Notes: generated from the letters alone by a model not told the origin. Counted from the stretch's first letter, positions 36,084-45,924 are shown. The stretch: DNA of 62,309 nt from Vogesella aquatica (GCF_028548455.1 NZ_JAQQLF010000026.1:1-62309), one strand, 5' to 3'. Program-made: numbers and translations.

Positions 36084-36716
36084 TTAAACGGCCGCATCCA
36101 GACGCGAGCTCAGCACCTTGTCGATCAGGCCGTATTCACGGCTCTGCTCGGCAGACATGAAGTTGTCGCGTTCGGTATCGGCTTGTACTTGTTCCATGGT
36201 CTGGCCGGTGTGCTTGGCCAGCAGCTCGTTCATGTGCGCCTTGGTTTTCACCAGTTCGCGGGCATGAATTTCGATGTCGGTCACCTGGCCGCTCAGGCCG
36301 CCACCGTACAACAGCGGCTGGTGGATCATCACGCGGCTGTTCGGCAGCGCATAACGCTTGCCCTTGGTGCCCGCCGACAGCAGGAAGGCACCCATGCTGG
36401 CCGCCTGGCCAATGCACAGGGTGGAAACGTCCGGCTTGATGAAGTTCATCGTGTCGTAGATCGACATGCCTGCGGTAATGGAGCCGCCTGGCGAGTTGAT
36501 GTACAGGTAGATGTCCTTGTCCGGGTTTTCCGATTCCAGGAACAGCAGCTGTGCTACCACCAGATTGGCCGACTCGTCGGTAACAGGGCCGACCAGGAAC
36601 ACGATACGCTCCTTCAGCAGGCGGGAGAAAATGTCGTAAGCGCGTTCGCCACGGCCACTTTGCTCCACCACCATGGGCACCAGGCCCATACCTTGCGGTT
36701 CAAACATCGATTTCAT
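36084..36716 (-). CDS. clpP: ClpP protease subunit
   Basis: A 210-residue serine protease forming the double-heptamer chamber. Catalytic Ser107 is in [12 protein letters not shown] and His132 in RVMIHQPL, with the aspartate near 181 in the C-terminal half. The short N-terminal prepeptide is visible. It is in the tig-clpP-clpX order with small gaps (27 and 17 bases). Confidence 0.98.
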   Translation of the reverse strand: MKSMFEPQGMGLVPMVVEQSGRGERAYDIFSRLLKERIVFLVGPVTDESANLVVAQLLFLESENPDKDIYLYINSPGGSITAGMSIYDTMNFIKPDVSTLCIGQAASMGAFLLSAGTKGKRYALPNSRVMIHQPLLYGGGLSGQVTDIEIHARELVKTKAHMNELLAKHTGQTMEQVQADTERDNFMSAEQSREYGLIDKVLSSRLDAAV

Positions 36717-36743
36717 CGACCTCTCCGGTATCAGTTAAACAGA

Positions 36744-38045
36744 TCAGGCGTTGTTGCCCATCAGGGTTTCGAAAGAAACGTCCTTCTGGATAACATTGGC
36801 GCGACCCAGCACAAATTCAACCACGTTGTCTTCCAGCACCATGGAAGTCGGACCTTCCAGGCGGCCGGCTTCGGCGTAGTACCAGTCGATCACGTCTTGC
36901 GGCTGCTCGTAGCTCTCGGCGAACTCTTCTACCAGGGCTTTGACTTGCTCAGGCTTGGCTTCCAGCTTGTTGGCTTCTACCACTTCGGCCAGGATCAGGC
37001 CCAGTGCCACGCGGCGCTCGGCTTGCTGGGTGAACAGGTCAGCCGGCAGCGGCATGTCTTTCAGCTGCATGCCACGTTGTTCCAGGTCTTTGCGAGCCTG
37101 GTCCATCAGGCGGCCAACTTCCAGCTCTACCAGTGCCTTAGGCAGATCGATCGGAGTAACGTCGATCAGCGCCTGCATCACGTTTTCTTTAACCTGTGCG
37201 GACAGGCGGCGTTTTACTTCACGCTCCACGTTTTTGCGGATTTCTGCGCGCATCTTGGCTACGTCGCCGTCGGCGATACCCAGCAGCTTGGCGAACTCTT
37301 CGTTCACTTCCGGCAGCTCGGCAGCAGCAACGTTTTTCACGGTGATGTCGAAGCTGGCGGTTTTGCCGGCGACGTCTTTGCCGTGGTAGTCAGCCGGGAA
37401 GTTCACGGCCACAGTTTTGGTTTCGCCTTCGGCAGCGCCGATGATGCCGGCTTCGAATTCCGGCAGCATCTGGCCCTGGCCCAGCATGAACGGGAAGTTC
37501 TCGCTGCTGCCGCCTTCGAAGGCTACGCCGTCGATGGTGCCTTTGAAGTCGATGATTACGCGGTCGCCATCGGCGGCGGCACGCTCTACGCGGTTGAAGC
37601 GGGTGCGTTGCTTGCGCAGGATATCAACGGTTTTGTCGATTTCAGCGTCGGTCACTTCGGTGTTTGGCTTTTCGATTTCTTTGCCAGCCAGCTCACCGAT
37701 GGTGATCTCTGGGTAAACTTCGAAAGCAGCAGCAAACTTGAAGTTTTCTGCATCGCCTTCGGCCGGTTCGAAACGCGGGTAGCCGGCTACGCGCAGTTTT
37801 TGCTCGACTGCGGCTTTGTAGAAGCTTTGCTGAACCTGTTCGCCCAGCACTTCTTCACGCACTTGTGCGCCGTAGTTTGCTTCAACGATTTTGGCCGGTG
37901 CTTTACCTGGGCGGAAACCCTGAATTTTTGCAGTGCGGGCAACGCGCTTCAGGCGCTCGGCTACTTGTGCGTCGATTGCAGCCAGCGGCAGTGCAATGCT
38001 CATGCGACGCTCGAGGCCGCTCAACGTTTCCAGTTGTACTTGCAT
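36744..38045 (-). CDS. tig: Trigger factor
   Basis: A 433-residue ribosome-bound chaperone. The start is the ATG at 38045 (MQVQLETLSGLERRMS), preceded by AAGGAT, rather than an upstream TTG. It has the ribosome-binding tail with GFRPGKAP in the FRK-type loop, the FKBP isomerase domain (DFKGTIDGVAFEGGSSENFPFMLGQGQMLPEFEAGIIG) and the C-terminal cradle. It heads the protein quality-control block. Confidence 0.98.
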   Translation of the reverse strand: MQVQLETLSGLERRMSIALPLAAIDAQVAERLKRVARTAKIQGFRPGKAPAKIVEANYGAQVREEVLGEQVQQSFYKAAVEQKLRVAGYPRFEPAEGDAENFKFAAAFEVYPEITIGELAGKEIEKPNTEVTDAEIDKTVDILRKQRTRFNRVERAAADGDRVIIDFKGTIDGVAFEGGSSENFPFMLGQGQMLPEFEAGIIGAAEGETKTVAVNFPADYHGKDVAGKTASFDITVKNVAAAELPEVNEEFAKLLGIADGDVAKMRAEIRKNVEREVKRRLSAQVKENVMQALIDVTPIDLPKALVELEVGRLMDQARKDLEQRGMQLKDMPLPADLFTQQAERRVALGLILAEVVEANKLEAKPEQVKALVEEFAESYEQPQDVIDWYYAEAGRLEGPTSMVLEDNVVEFVLGRANVIQKDVSFETLMGNNA

Positions 38046-38226
38046 GTCCAATCCTTAGATTCAAAAGGTGTGGGGTTGAAGCCAGAAGCGGGAAAGCCCA
38101 ACGGGTTGAGCAAGAAATGCTCGGGGAACCATGCTGATTTTGCTTTCCTGCGCCATGAATTTTGTATTGTTAAGCAGCGTGTTTACCTGCAAAGCAGGCA
38201 AAACCAGGCAGCTAAAGCAAGGGGCG

Positions 38227-38235
38227 AGTATAGCA
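38227..38235 (-). promoter_or_regulatory. Candidate extended -10 promoter of tig
   Basis: On the minus strand TGCTATACT is an extended -10 box. It would give a leader of about 180 bases. The rest of the 38046-38416 gap between tig and moaC holds no gene that I can support. Confidence 0.45.
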
Positions 38236-38416
38236 TGCAGCGTCAAATTGAACAGTGCGTGATGCCAGCGCCCTGTCCGGCCAGCCAGACCCGCCAAGCA
38301 GCAAAGGGGTGCGCCGCAGCAAAACAGCCGCTTACCCGCCTCATGCTTCTGGCCGATTGTCGGCCGCCGTCACTGCAGGTATTGTGCCTGCCATACCATT
38401 TTACCAAGCGAGCATC

Positions 38417-38914
38417 ATGCCCACCCTTACCCACTTTGACGCCAGCGGCCAGGCGCATATGGTTGACGTAGGCCACAAGGCAGAAACCCGGCGCGTCGCG
38501 GTAGCCACCGGCCATATCACCATGCAGCCTGCCACCTACGCCCTGCTGCAGTCCGGCACCAGCAAGAAAGGCGACGTCATCGGCATTGCCCGCATAGCCG
38601 CCATTCAAGGCAGCAAGCGCACTGCCGACCTGATTCCACTGTGCCACCCACTGGCACTCAGCCGTGTGGCAGTAGATTTCAGCGCCGACGACGCCGCCAG
38701 CCGCCTGCACATTACCGTTACCGCCGAAACCGTTGGCCGCACCGGCGTGGAAATGGAAGCCCTCAGCGCCGTGATGGCAGGCTTGCTCACCGTATACGAC
38801 ATGCTCAAGGCCGTCGATCGCGGCATGGAAATCGCCGGCGTGCGGCTGCTGGAAAAGCAAGGTGGCAAAAGCGGGCATTGGCACGCCGGTGAAAACGACC
38901 ACTTGGGGACATGA
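38417..38914 (+). CDS. moaC: Cyclic pyranopterin monophosphate synthase MoaC
   Basis: A 165-residue molybdenum-cofactor enzyme that converts the MoaA product to cyclic pyranopterin monophosphate. The start is at [21 protein letters not shown]. Signature blocks are [42 protein letters not shown] and [15 protein letters not shown]. The catalytic lysine and aspartate regions are intact. It overlaps nothing; the flavin-reductase gene begins immediately after its stop. Confidence 0.96.
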   Translation: MPTLTHFDASGQAHMVDVGHKAETRRVAVATGHITMQPATYALLQSGTSKKGDVIGIARIAAIQGSKRTADLIPLCHPLALSRVAVDFSADDAASRLHITVTAETVGRTGVEMEALSAVMAGLLTVYDMLKAVDRGMEIAGVRLLEKQGGKSGHWHAGENDHLGT

Positions 38915-39484
38915 ATGATGAGCACGCTGCAAGATGTGCCGCTGGCGCAAGCCTACCGCCTGCTGAACCACGGCCCTACCGTACTGGTGAGCAGTGCGCA
39001 TGATGGCCGGCAAAACGTCATGGCTGCCGCCTGGGCCATGCCGCTGGATTTCGACCCGCCGAAAATCCTGGTGGTAATCGACAAAGCCACCCATACCCGC
39101 CAGCTGATGGAGGCCGCAGGCGAATTTGCCCTGAACGTACCGTGCCGCTATCAAGCGCAGGCCGTGGTAGCCGCCGGCAGCGCCAGCGGTGCCGACTGCG
39201 ACAAGTTTGCCGCCAGCGGCCTGACACCCATGGCGGCACAACGCATTGGCGCACCACTGGTGGCCGGCTGCAGCGCCTATCTGGAATGCCGCATCATCCA
39301 GGAGCCGCACAACCAGCAGCAATACGACCTGTTTATTGCCGAAGTCGTCGCCGCCCAGGCAGACAGCCGCGTATTCAGCGGCGGGCGCTGGCATTTTGAA
39401 GGCCAGGACGCGCTACGCAGCCTGCATCACGTGGCCGGCGGGCATTTTTTTGTCAGCGGCGATACGGTCAGCGGCCAACCATAA
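38915..39484 (+). CDS. Flavin reductase-like (FMN-binding) protein
   Basis: A 189-residue protein of the flavin reductase/DIM6-NTAB split-barrel family. Visible: TVLVSSAHDGRQNVMAAAWAMPLDFDPPKILVVIDKATHT near the start, the EFALNVPCRYQAQAVVAAGSASGADCDKF segment and HHVAGGHFFV near the end. It probably binds FMN and reduces a flavin or other small acceptor. It is directly behind moaC, with ATG start options at 38915 and 38918. Confidence 0.85.
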   Translation: MMSTLQDVPLAQAYRLLNHGPTVLVSSAHDGRQNVMAAAWAMPLDFDPPKILVVIDKATHTRQLMEAAGEFALNVPCRYQAQAVVAAGSASGADCDKFAASGLTPMAAQRIGAPLVAGCSAYLECRIIQEPHNQQQYDLFIAEVVAAQADSRVFSGGRWHFEGQDALRSLHHVAGGHFFVSGDTVSGQP

Positions 39485-39500
39485 AGCGCAGCCTGGCAAC

Positions 39501-39533
39501 AAAAAGCCCCGCATGCTATTGCGGGGCTTTTTT
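39501..39533. terminator. Bidirectional terminator
   Basis: AAAAAGCCCCGC pairs with GCGGGGCTTTTTT around an eight-base loop; convergent genes end on both sides. Confidence 0.92.
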
Positions 39534-39542
39534 ACTTTCGCT

Positions 39543-40160
39543 TCAGGCGCTTACTGCCAACTCGCGCAGATACTGCGGCACTTTGGCAGCGGTCACTTTT
39601 TGCAATTTGCACAGCAGACCATGGCTTGGCTGCGCCAACCCGTGCTTTTGCCGTAGCGTGGCCAGCAAATACTGCAACAGGTTGGCCGCCATTTCCGCAT
39701 CGGCCAAAGCCCGGTGCGCCTGCCCCGTGGCCGGCAAACCCGCCCAGCGCGTCAGCGTGCCCAGCTTGTGATCCGGCGCGCCAGGCAGCAAGCGGCGCGA
39801 CAGTAACAATGTGCAGGCAAAGTCTTGCTGGCGCTGCAGCCCCAGCAAACCCAGCTCGTAGTCCCAGAACTTGCGGTCAAAGCTGGCGTTATGCGCGACC
39901 AGTGGTGCTGCGCCCACAAAGGCGGCCGCCTCGCGCATGACTTGTGCGGCCGGCGGCGCGGCCTTGAGCATGGCATTACTGATGCCGGTAAGCTGCTGGA
40001 TCATCGGCGGCACCCACACACCGGCGTTCATCAGGCTTTGATAACGATCCACCACCTGGCCGTTTTCCAGCAGCACAATACCGATCTCGGTAGCGCGGCC
40101 ATCCGGCCCAGGCCCGATACCCGTGGTTTCGAAATCGATAACGGCCAGCCTTTGGCTCAT
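39543..40160 (-). CDS. DnaQ-like 3'-5' exonuclease
   Basis: A 205-residue DEDDh exonuclease. The start is ATG 40160 (MSQRLAVIDFETTG), overlapping the upstream gene's stop as ATGA. Exonuclease motifs: VIDFETTGIGPGPDG (Exo I), HNASFDRKFW (Exo II) and HRALADAEM (Exo III with the catalytic histidine). It is a standalone nuclease rather than the polymerase III epsilon subunit, judging by the short length and the absence of the epsilon C-terminal tail. A repeat copy lies inside at 39681. Confidence 0.9.
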   Translation of the reverse strand: MSQRLAVIDFETTGIGPGPDGRATEIGIVLLENGQVVDRYQSLMNAGVWVPPMIQQLTGISNAMLKAAPPAAQVMREAAAFVGAAPLVAHNASFDRKFWDYELGLLGLQRQQDFACTLLLSRRLLPGAPDHKLGTLTRWAGLPATGQAHRALADAEMAANLLQYLLATLRQKHGLAQPSHGLLCKLQKVTAAKVPQYLRELAVSA

Positions 40161-40366
40161 GCCAGCGCCTGCTTGGCTGCCTCGGCAGGGCTCAGGCCAT
40201 CGTAAAACATATCGGTATACCACTCGGCCTGTTCTTCGATGTGGTCTTGTGCTTCCGCCTCGGTAGCGCCCGCAGCTACCAGGTGCGTTTCCACCTCGGT
40301 ACACCAGGCCAGCAGCGCCAGGGTTTCGTCGTCCAGCTCGTCGATTTCGTTTTTCTTGCGCGACAT
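40157..40366 (-). CDS. Small acidic hypothetical protein
   Basis: A 69-residue acidic protein. The start is ATG 40366 (MSRKKNEIDELDDETL), with GAAAGG ahead. Its centre has a run of glutamate/aspartate and aromatic residues (EAQDHIEEQAEWYTDMFYDG). I do not recognise a family. It is translationally coupled to the exonuclease. Confidence 0.7.
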   Translation of the reverse strand: MSRKKNEIDELDDETLALLAWCTEVETHLVAAGATEAEAQDHIEEQAEWYTDMFYDGLSPAEAAKQALA

Positions 40367-40605
40367 GGTGCTTTCCTTTATTTGCTTCGTCATTTAACAG
40401 CCGCGCATTGTACGCAGCTTTTGTCTGCCGCGCCCTAGCGCGTCAACCGGACAGCGCCGCCCTGCCGGACTATTGCGTATGGATGGCAACCGGCAGACCA
40501 CCGCCTGCCTGGCGCCACGAGCGTCAGATACTTGAGAGTAGCCTCAGCATTACCTGCCGGCCACACCAGATAATCAATTGCATCCCCGCAAGCGATCTTC
40601 CCAGC

Positions 40606-40947
40606 TTAATTATCCGGCAGGACAATGCGCCAAGGCACGTCGCCCACAGATAAATGGCAAGCCAGGCGCACGGTTTCCGGCGCATCCGGCCACTGCTCGC
40701 TCGCTGCCATGCTGGCGCTGCATAGCCCTGCGCGTAGCAGCACGTTGCGCTCCTTGCGGCCAACGATAACCTGTTGCGGCTGGGCGGGGTGCTGCAGGCG
40801 CACGGCGCAGGTGCCACAAGTACCCTGGCCGCAGCGCCAGTGCAGCGGAATATCATGAAAGCGCGCCACATCGATCAGCGCATCGCCGGCGCTGGCCTCC
40901 AGCTCGGCAATGCACTGGCCACCGCGCTCGAAAACCAGCCGTGTCAC
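40606..40947 (-). CDS. Plant-type [2Fe-2S] ferredoxin
   Basis: A 113-residue ferredoxin. Ligands follow the plant-type pattern C-x4-C-x2-C in RCGQGTCGTCAVRL (near 39-47), with a fourth cysteine in VRLACHL. The start is GTG at 40947, overlapping the moeA stop as GTGA; upstream in-frame codons are not protein-like. It is thus made together with MoeA. Its electron partner is unknown; it may serve a molybdoenzyme maturation or Fe-S reductase step. Confidence 0.85.
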   Translation of the reverse strand: MTRLVFERGGQCIAELEASAGDALIDVARFHDIPLHWRCGQGTCGTCAVRLQHPAQPQQVIVGRKERNVLLRAGLCSASMAASEQWPDAPETVRLACHLSVGDVPWRIVLPDN

Positions 40948-42131
40948 AGCGTGTACACCGGCAGCATATCGCCCGGCTGTACCAGCTGGCCTGGCTGCAG
41001 ACGCACCAGCGCATCGGCCCAGGCGCACGATGTCAGCACGCCGGATCCCTGATTCGGGTAGCGTTGCAGTACCAGCTGGCCACCCTGCTGCGCCACGCGC
41101 ACGCGCAGGTATTCTTCGCGGCGCGTATCCGGCTTGCGCCAATCAAACGCGGCGGGCAAGTGGTACAGCGGCTGCCACGCCGGCACCACCTCGCCCATGC
41201 GCGCGCGCAGGAAATCGCGCACCAGCACGGCAAAGGTCACGTAACCCGATACCGGGTTGCCCGGCAGGCCGATAAAGTCGGCCTCGCCCACGCGGCCGCT
41301 AGCCAGTGGCTTGCCGGGCTTGATGGCGATTTTCCACAGCTGCAACTCGCCCTCGGCCTCGACTGCCGCTTTCACGTGATCTTCCTCGCCTACCGATACA
41401 CCACCGCAGGTCATCACCACGTCGGCCTGCGCGGCGGCGTCGCGCAGCGCCTGGCGCGTAGCGGCCAGGGTGTCGGGGATAATACCCAGATCCAGCACCT
41501 GGCAACCCAGCGCACGCAGCGCCGGCACCAGCCAGTAGCGGTTGGAGTTGTAGATTTTGCCGGCACCGGCGGGCGTACCGGGCTCTACCAGCTCGTCGCC
41601 GGTAAAGAACACCGCCACGCTTAGCTGGCGGTACACCTGCACGCTGGCCACGCCAATGGAGGCCGCCAGACCCAGGTCGGCGTCTTGCAAACGTTGGCCG
41701 CAGGCCAGCACCGTTTGGCCGCTAGCGATATCTTCGCCGCGACGGCGTATGTTCTGGCCGGCGCCAACTGGCGCCGTGAAGCGCACGCTGCCATCCGGCT
41801 GCACTTCGGCCTGCTCCTGCATGACCACCGCGTCGGCCAGTGGCGGCACCGGGGCGCCGGTAAAGATGCGCGCGGCGCTGGCGGCCAGCAAAGGCGGCGG
41901 CACGCTACCAGCCGGGATGCGCTGGCTTACCGGCAGCGCGGCTGTAGCATCGGCGGCGCGCACGGCGTAGCCGTCCATGGCGCTATTGTCACAAGGGGGC
42001 ACATCCAGGGTGGCGACCAGGTCTTGCGCCAGCACACGGCCAGCGGCGGCCAGCAGCTCGACAGCTTCGGTAGCGGCAGGCACACGGGCGCGCGACAGTA
42101 GCCAGTCGCGAGTTTGCTCTACGGTTTGCAT
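40944..42131 (-). CDS. moeA: Molybdopterin molybdenumtransferase MoeA
   Basis: A 395-residue enzyme that inserts molybdate into adenylated molybdopterin. Blocks: DVPPCDNSAMDGYAVRA near 43-59, RIFTGAPVPPLADAVVMQEQ, RRRGEDIASG, FFTGDELVEPG, MTCGGVSVGEEDHVKAAVE and the C-terminal GLPGNPVSGYVTF. Normal length and intact domains. It overlaps the ferredoxin gene by three bases. Confidence 0.97.
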   Translation of the reverse strand: MQTVEQTRDWLLSRARVPAATEAVELLAAAGRVLAQDLVATLDVPPCDNSAMDGYAVRAADATAALPVSQRIPAGSVPPPLLAASAARIFTGAPVPPLADAVVMQEQAEVQPDGSVRFTAPVGAGQNIRRRGEDIASGQTVLACGQRLQDADLGLAASIGVASVQVYRQLSVAVFFTGDELVEPGTPAGAGKIYNSNRYWLVPALRALGCQVLDLGIIPDTLAATRQALRDAAAQADVVMTCGGVSVGEEDHVKAAVEAEGELQLWKIAIKPGKPLASGRVGEADFIGLPGNPVSGYVTFAVLVRDFLRARMGEVVPAWQPLYHLPAAFDWRKPDTRREEYLRVRVAQQGGQLVLQRYPNQGSGVLTSCAWADALVRLQPGQLVQPGDMLPVYTL

Positions 42132-42152
42132 GAGTCGGATAGCATGAATGAC

Positions 42153-42182
42153 AAAAGCCGCATCTTCTCACAGACGCGGCTT
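42153..42182 (-). terminator. Terminator before moeA
   Basis: AAAAGCCGC pairs with GCGGCTT around a 14-base loop. On the minus strand it is followed by TTTTGTC and ends the glycosylase/hypothetical transcript. Confidence 0.65.
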
Positions 42183-42204
42183 ATGCGGTAATACGGCAAT
42201 TGAC

Positions 42205-42411
42205 CTAAGCCGCCACAGGGTTGGCCGCAGGCGGGTCTTCGAAACGCTTCCAGTCGGTAATCAGGATATGCGGCAGCTGCAGGCTGCCGGCCAGGCGCTT
42301 TTCGATATCTTCCAGCACGTGGTGGTTATGAATCGTGCCGGCAAGTGTGATCTCGGCATGACGGCTTACCGGGTTGCCCGGCGTAACAAACCAGATGCAA
42401 TAGCGATTCAT
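42205..42411 (-). CDS. Small hypothetical protein
   Basis: A 68-residue protein (ATG at 42411, MNRYCIWFVTPGNPVSRHAEITLAGTIHNHHVLEDIEKRL). I cannot assign it. It has a mixed alpha/beta look and ends in a low-complexity Pro/Ala tail. It is the last gene of the minus-strand run, 22 bases after the glycosylase. Confidence 0.6.
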   Translation of the reverse strand: MNRYCIWFVTPGNPVSRHAEITLAGTIHNHHVLEDIEKRLAGSLQLPHILITDWKRFEDPPAANPVAA

Positions 42412-42433
42412 GAAAGGCACCCGCGAAATAGGC

Positions 42434-42916
42434 TTAAACCATATATCGGCGCAGCGCCTGCCATTCTTGAAGTTTTTTATCGAAAGGCAGCGTGTGCGCC
42501 GGACTGCTGGATGGCAGCACCAGCACATCTACGCCGCAGCCAGCCAAGACAGATGCGGCCTTGCCAGCGGTCTGGCCATTGAACGCCACTGCTTGCAACG
42601 CCGGCAGCGTGGCTACCAACGCCGCCAGCGGGTTGGCACGCGCGTCGCGGATAGCGCTATCAAGGCTGCCACTACGCGTGGCCTCGGCCACCACATCCCA
42701 CAGCCCTACCCCCAAGGCCTGCATGGCAAGCAGGCGCTGCGGGTACGGCACTGCGGCCAACTCGCAGCCCGCCACCGTGCCCAGCAGGCGCCAGAACTGG
42801 TTGCGCGGGTGGGCGTAATACTGCGCTGCGGCCAGCGAGGCGTCACCGGGCAAGGAACCCAGAATCAGCACGCGGGTACCGGTATCGACTACCGGCGGAA
42901 AGCTGGCTTTGCGCAT
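42434..42916 (-). CDS. DNA-deoxyinosine glycosylase (UDG family 6-like)
   Basis: A 160-residue uracil-DNA-glycosylase-fold protein that removes deaminated purine (hypoxanthine) or mismatched uracil. It shows RVLILGSLPGDASLAAAQYYAHPRNQFWRLLG near the start and the C-terminal VLPSSSPAHTLPFDKKLQEW. The lack of the Mug GINP motif makes the family 6/deoxyinosine type more likely than Mug. Start ATG at 42916. A full 13-mer repeat copy lies directly upstream between it and rnhB. Confidence 0.85.
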   Translation of the reverse strand: MRKASFPPVVDTGTRVLILGSLPGDASLAAAQYYAHPRNQFWRLLGTVAGCELAAVPYPQRLLAMQALGVGLWDVVAEATRSGSLDSAIRDARANPLAALVATLPALQAVAFNGQTAGKAASVLAGCGVDVLVLPSSSPAHTLPFDKKLQEWQALRRYMV

Positions 42917-42928
42917 GCGGCCAACCTT
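42916..42928 (-). repeat. Full 13-mer repeat copy between rnhB and the glycosylase
   Basis: TGCGGCCAACCTT overlaps the first base of the glycosylase ATG and the last codon of rnhB. Confidence 0.85.
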
Positions 42929-43511
42929 AAAACAGGCTGCCTTGCCCGGCGGCCAGCTGCAGGCGTACCGGGCCAAAGCTGCGACGATGCTCGGCCAATG
43001 CGCCGTGCTGCGCCAGCGCCTTCATGTGCTCGGCGGTGGGGTAGCCTTTATGGCGGGCAAAGCCGTACTGCGGGTGGATGGCATCCAGTGCAATCATCTC
43101 GGCATCACGCGCGGTCTTGGCCAGAATGGATGCGGCAGAGATTTCCTGCACCTTGGCATCGCCCTTTACGATGGCCTCGGCCGGCAGCGTTAGCGTTTTG
43201 GGGATTTTATTGCCGTCGATCAGCACCTTGCCGGGCGTCATCGCCAAGCCATCGACCGCACGCACCATGGCCAGCATGGTGGCCTGGAAAATATTGTACT
43301 GATCGATTTCGGCCGCTGTAGCGCTGGCGATATGCCAGGCCAGCGCTTTGTCCTTGATCTCCAGCGCCAGCGCAGCACGCCGCGCCTCGCTGAGCTTTTT
43401 CGAGTCCGCCAGGCCGGCAATCGGCCGCGCCGGGTCCAGGATGACCGCGGCGGTAAACACCGAGCCGATCAGCGGGCCGCGGCCGGCCTCGTCCACACCG
43501 CAGATCAGCAT
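42927..43511 (-). CDS. rnhB: Ribonuclease HII
   Basis: A 194-residue RNase that removes ribonucleotides from DNA. It opens [18 protein letters not shown], giving the catalytic Asp7/Glu8; the later acidic residues are in VLIDGNKIP and [11 protein letters not shown]. It overlaps lpxB by seven bases at the 43505-43511 junction. Confidence 0.97.
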   Translation of the reverse strand: MLICGVDEAGRGPLIGSVFTAAVILDPARPIAGLADSKKLSEARRAALALEIKDKALAWHIASATAAEIDQYNIFQATMLAMVRAVDGLAMTPGKVLIDGNKIPKTLTLPAEAIVKGDAKVQEISAASILAKTARDAEMIALDAIHPQYGFARHKGYPTAEHMKALAQHGALAEHRRSFGPVRLQLAAGQGSLF

Positions 43512-44674
43512 CGTGCCACCTTGAGGATGGCCTCGGCCGCCAGCTGTGCCGAGTCGGCTTTCAGGCTGTGATGCAGGGTGGTGAAGGTATCGATGATGTC
43601 CTGCCGGCTACCCTGGTTGTCGTACAGCTCGGCCACCGCCGCCGTGAGTTTCTCCACGGTAGCGTCTTTCTGCAGCAGCTCCGGCACCACAAACCGTTTG
43701 GCCAGGATATTGGGCAGGCCCACGTACGGTAATTTTAGCTTGCGCTTGACCAGCTGGTAGGTGAGCCACGATAGCTTGTAGCTGATCACCATGGGTTTTT
43801 TGGTGAGCGCCACTTCCAGTGTGGCGGTGCCACTGGTCACCAGCACCACGTCGGCGGCGATCATCGCCATCTGGGCGTGGCCAAACAGCTTGCGGATAGG
43901 CAGATCCCACGCTTTGTGGCGGGTCAGCAGCTGGTCGAACTGATCCATGGTTGGCCGCGTGGCCAGCGGCACCAGAAACTGAGCATCCGGATAGCGCGCC
44001 AGCAGCTGGCGTGCCACCTCCAGATACAGGCCGCCCATGAATTCCAGCTCGCTCTTGCGGCTACCGGGCATCAGGGCAAATACCGGCGCAGCCTTGGGCA
44101 GGCCCAGCTGTTCGCGCATGGCATTCTGGTCCGGGGCGACATCGATCTCGCTGGCCAGCGGGTGGCCGACAAACGTGGCCGGCACACCGGCCGCGTCGTA
44201 CAACGGCTTTTCCATCGGGAACAGGCACAGCACCTGGTCGGCGCTATCACCGATCTTGACCACGCGCTCCGGCCGCCACGCCCATACCGACGGGCTGACG
44301 TAGTGCACAGTGCGCAAACCAGCCTGCTTCAGCCACTTCTCCAGCCCCAGGTTGAAATCCGGGGCGTCGATACCGATGAACACGTCGGGCTTTTCGGCCA
44401 GCAGCGTATCGCGTAGTGTGCGGCGGATGCGCAGCAGCTCGGGCAGGCGCGACAGCACCTCCACGTAGCCGCGCACGGCCAGCCGCTCTTGCGGCACCTG
44501 GCTGGTAAAACCGCGCGCCAGCATGCGCGGGCCGCCGATGCCGGCAAACTCGACATCGGGGTGTGCCGCCTTCAGCGCGTCCATCAGGTGCGCGCCCAAC
44601 AGGTCGCCCGAGGCCTCGCCGGCGACCATGGCCACCTTGAGCGCGCCCGGGCGGGTAAACAGCTTGTCTGTCAT
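43505..44674 (-). CDS. lpxB: Lipid-A-disaccharide synthase
   Basis: A 389-residue glycosyltransferase that joins UDP-diacylglucosamine and lipid X into the lipid A disaccharide. It opens [19 protein letters not shown] and contains [46 protein letters not shown] and [21 protein letters not shown]. It is in the lpxD-fabZ-lpxA-lpxB-rnhB run with short or overlapping junctions. Confidence 0.98.
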   Translation of the reverse strand: MTDKLFTRPGALKVAMVAGEASGDLLGAHLMDALKAAHPDVEFAGIGGPRMLARGFTSQVPQERLAVRGYVEVLSRLPELLRIRRTLRDTLLAEKPDVFIGIDAPDFNLGLEKWLKQAGLRTVHYVSPSVWAWRPERVVKIGDSADQVLCLFPMEKPLYDAAGVPATFVGHPLASEIDVAPDQNAMREQLGLPKAAPVFALMPGSRKSELEFMGGLYLEVARQLLARYPDAQFLVPLATRPTMDQFDQLLTRHKAWDLPIRKLFGHAQMAMIAADVVLVTSGTATLEVALTKKPMVISYKLSWLTYQLVKRKLKLPYVGLPNILAKRFVVPELLQKDATVEKLTAAVAELYDNQGSRQDIIDTFTTLHHSLKADSAQLAAEAILKVARC

Positions 44675-44677
44675 GGT

Positions 44678-45454
44678 CTAGCGGATAATGCCGCGGCTCG
44701 CTGCGGCAAAGAAACGGACAAATGCGGCCAACTCTTCCTTGCCGCTGGCGGCTTCGGTTTCGATCTCGGCGCGCGCATCGTCAAACGGCAGGCCTTTGCG
44801 GTACAACGCCTTGTAGGCATTGCGGATGCTACGGATCTGCTCGGGGCTGAAACCGCGACGCTTCAGGCCTTCGGCGTTGATGCCGGCCGGCACCGCACGA
44901 TTACCGTGCGCCATCACGTACGGCGGCACGTCTTGCGCCACCGCACTGGAAAATGCCGTCATGGCGTGATCGCCGATATGGCAGAACTGGTGCACGCTGG
45001 TAAAGCCGCCCAGAATCACCCAGTCACCCACGTGCACGTGGCCGCCCAGCGTGGCGTTATTGGCGAAAATGGTGTTGTCACCAATCTGGCAATCGTGGCC
45101 CAGGTGGACATAGGCCATGATCCAGTTGTTGTTGCCCAGGCGCGTCACACCCACATCCTGCGCGGTGCCGATGTTGAAGGTGCAGAACTCGCGGATGGTA
45201 TTGCCGTCGCCGATTTCCAGGCGGGTAGGCTCGCCGGCGTATTTCTTGTCCTGCGGCACAGCGCCCAGCGAGCAGAACTGGAAAATGCGGTTGTTCTTGC
45301 CAATGCTGGTATGGCCTTCGATCACCACGTGCGGCCCTACCCAGGTACCGCTACCAATGCTGACATTGGCACCGATGATGCTGTAGGCGCCGATTTCCAC
45401 ATCATCGGCAATCTTCGCGCCATCGGCAATGATGGCGGTAGGATGAATGGCCAT
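44678..45454 (-). CDS. lpxA: UDP-N-acetylglucosamine acyltransferase
   Basis: A 258-residue first enzyme of lipid A synthesis. Start [15 protein letters not shown] (45454). Hexapeptide left-handed beta-helix repeats run over residues 1-190, with the catalytic histidine in [14 protein letters not shown], and the C-terminal helical cap ends near AAASRGIIR. It is three bases before lpxB. Confidence 0.97.
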   Translation of the reverse strand: MAIHPTAIIADGAKIADDVEIGAYSIIGANVSIGSGTWVGPHVVIEGHTSIGKNNRIFQFCSLGAVPQDKKYAGEPTRLEIGDGNTIREFCTFNIGTAQDVGVTRLGNNNWIMAYVHLGHDCQIGDNTIFANNATLGGHVHVGDWVILGGFTSVHQFCHIGDHAMTAFSSAVAQDVPPYVMAHGNRAVPAGINAEGLKRRGFSPEQIRSIRNAYKALYRKGLPFDDARAEIETEAASGKEELAAFVRFFAAASRGIIR

Positions 45455-45456
45455 GT

Positions 45457-45924
45457 TTATACCTCGCGTTTGGCACACATGATTTGCGCTTCACAGGCCA
45501 CCTGGCCGTCTACCAGCGCACGGGCGTTGTACTTGGCGATACCGCGCTTCATGGCCAGCTGCTCGACTTCCAGCGTCAGCTGGTCGCCAGGCACGACCTG
45601 GCGCTTGAAGCGGGCATTATCGATGCCGACAAAGAAGTACAGCTCGTTTTCCGGGCGCTCGCCTTCGCTGCGGATCGACAGAATGCCGGCAGCCTGCGCC
45701 AGCGCTTCGATGATCAGCACGCCAGGCATCACCGGGTATTGTTCGAAATGGCCCATGAAGAACGGCTCGTTGATGGTCACGTTCTTGATCGCCTTGATGC
45801 GCTGGCCGGTGACAAACTCGGTGACACGGTCTACCAGCAGAAACGGGTAACGGTGCGGCAGGTAGCGCATGATCTCGCGTACGTCGATGGATACGGCTGC
45901 GTCAGTGTTCACGGCTTCAGTCAT
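45457..45924 (-). CDS. fabZ: 3-hydroxyacyl-ACP dehydratase FabZ
   Basis: A 155-residue hot-dog-fold dehydratase of fatty acid synthesis. Catalytic His59 is in [21 protein letters not shown] and Glu73 follows. It competes with LpxA for 3-hydroxyacyl-ACP, hence its place between lpxD and lpxA. The start overlaps the lpxD stop as ATGA. Confidence 0.97.
   Translation of the reverse strand: MTEAVNTDAAVSIDVREIMRYLPHRYPFLLVDRVTEFVTGQRIKAIKNVTINEPFFMGHFEQYPVMPGVLIIEALAQAAGILSIRSEGERPENELYFFVGIDNARFKRQVVPGDQLTLEVEQLAMKRGIAKYNARALVDGQVACEAQIMCAKREV

Noticed and set aside
36183-38471. 762-codon plus-strand frame opposite clpP and tig
   Set aside because: Antisense shadow; histidine/leucine/phenylalanine-rich without motifs.
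38243-39394. 383-codon minus-strand frame opposite moaC and the flavin reductase
   Set aside because: Antisense shadow; the plus-strand MoaC signature is decisive.
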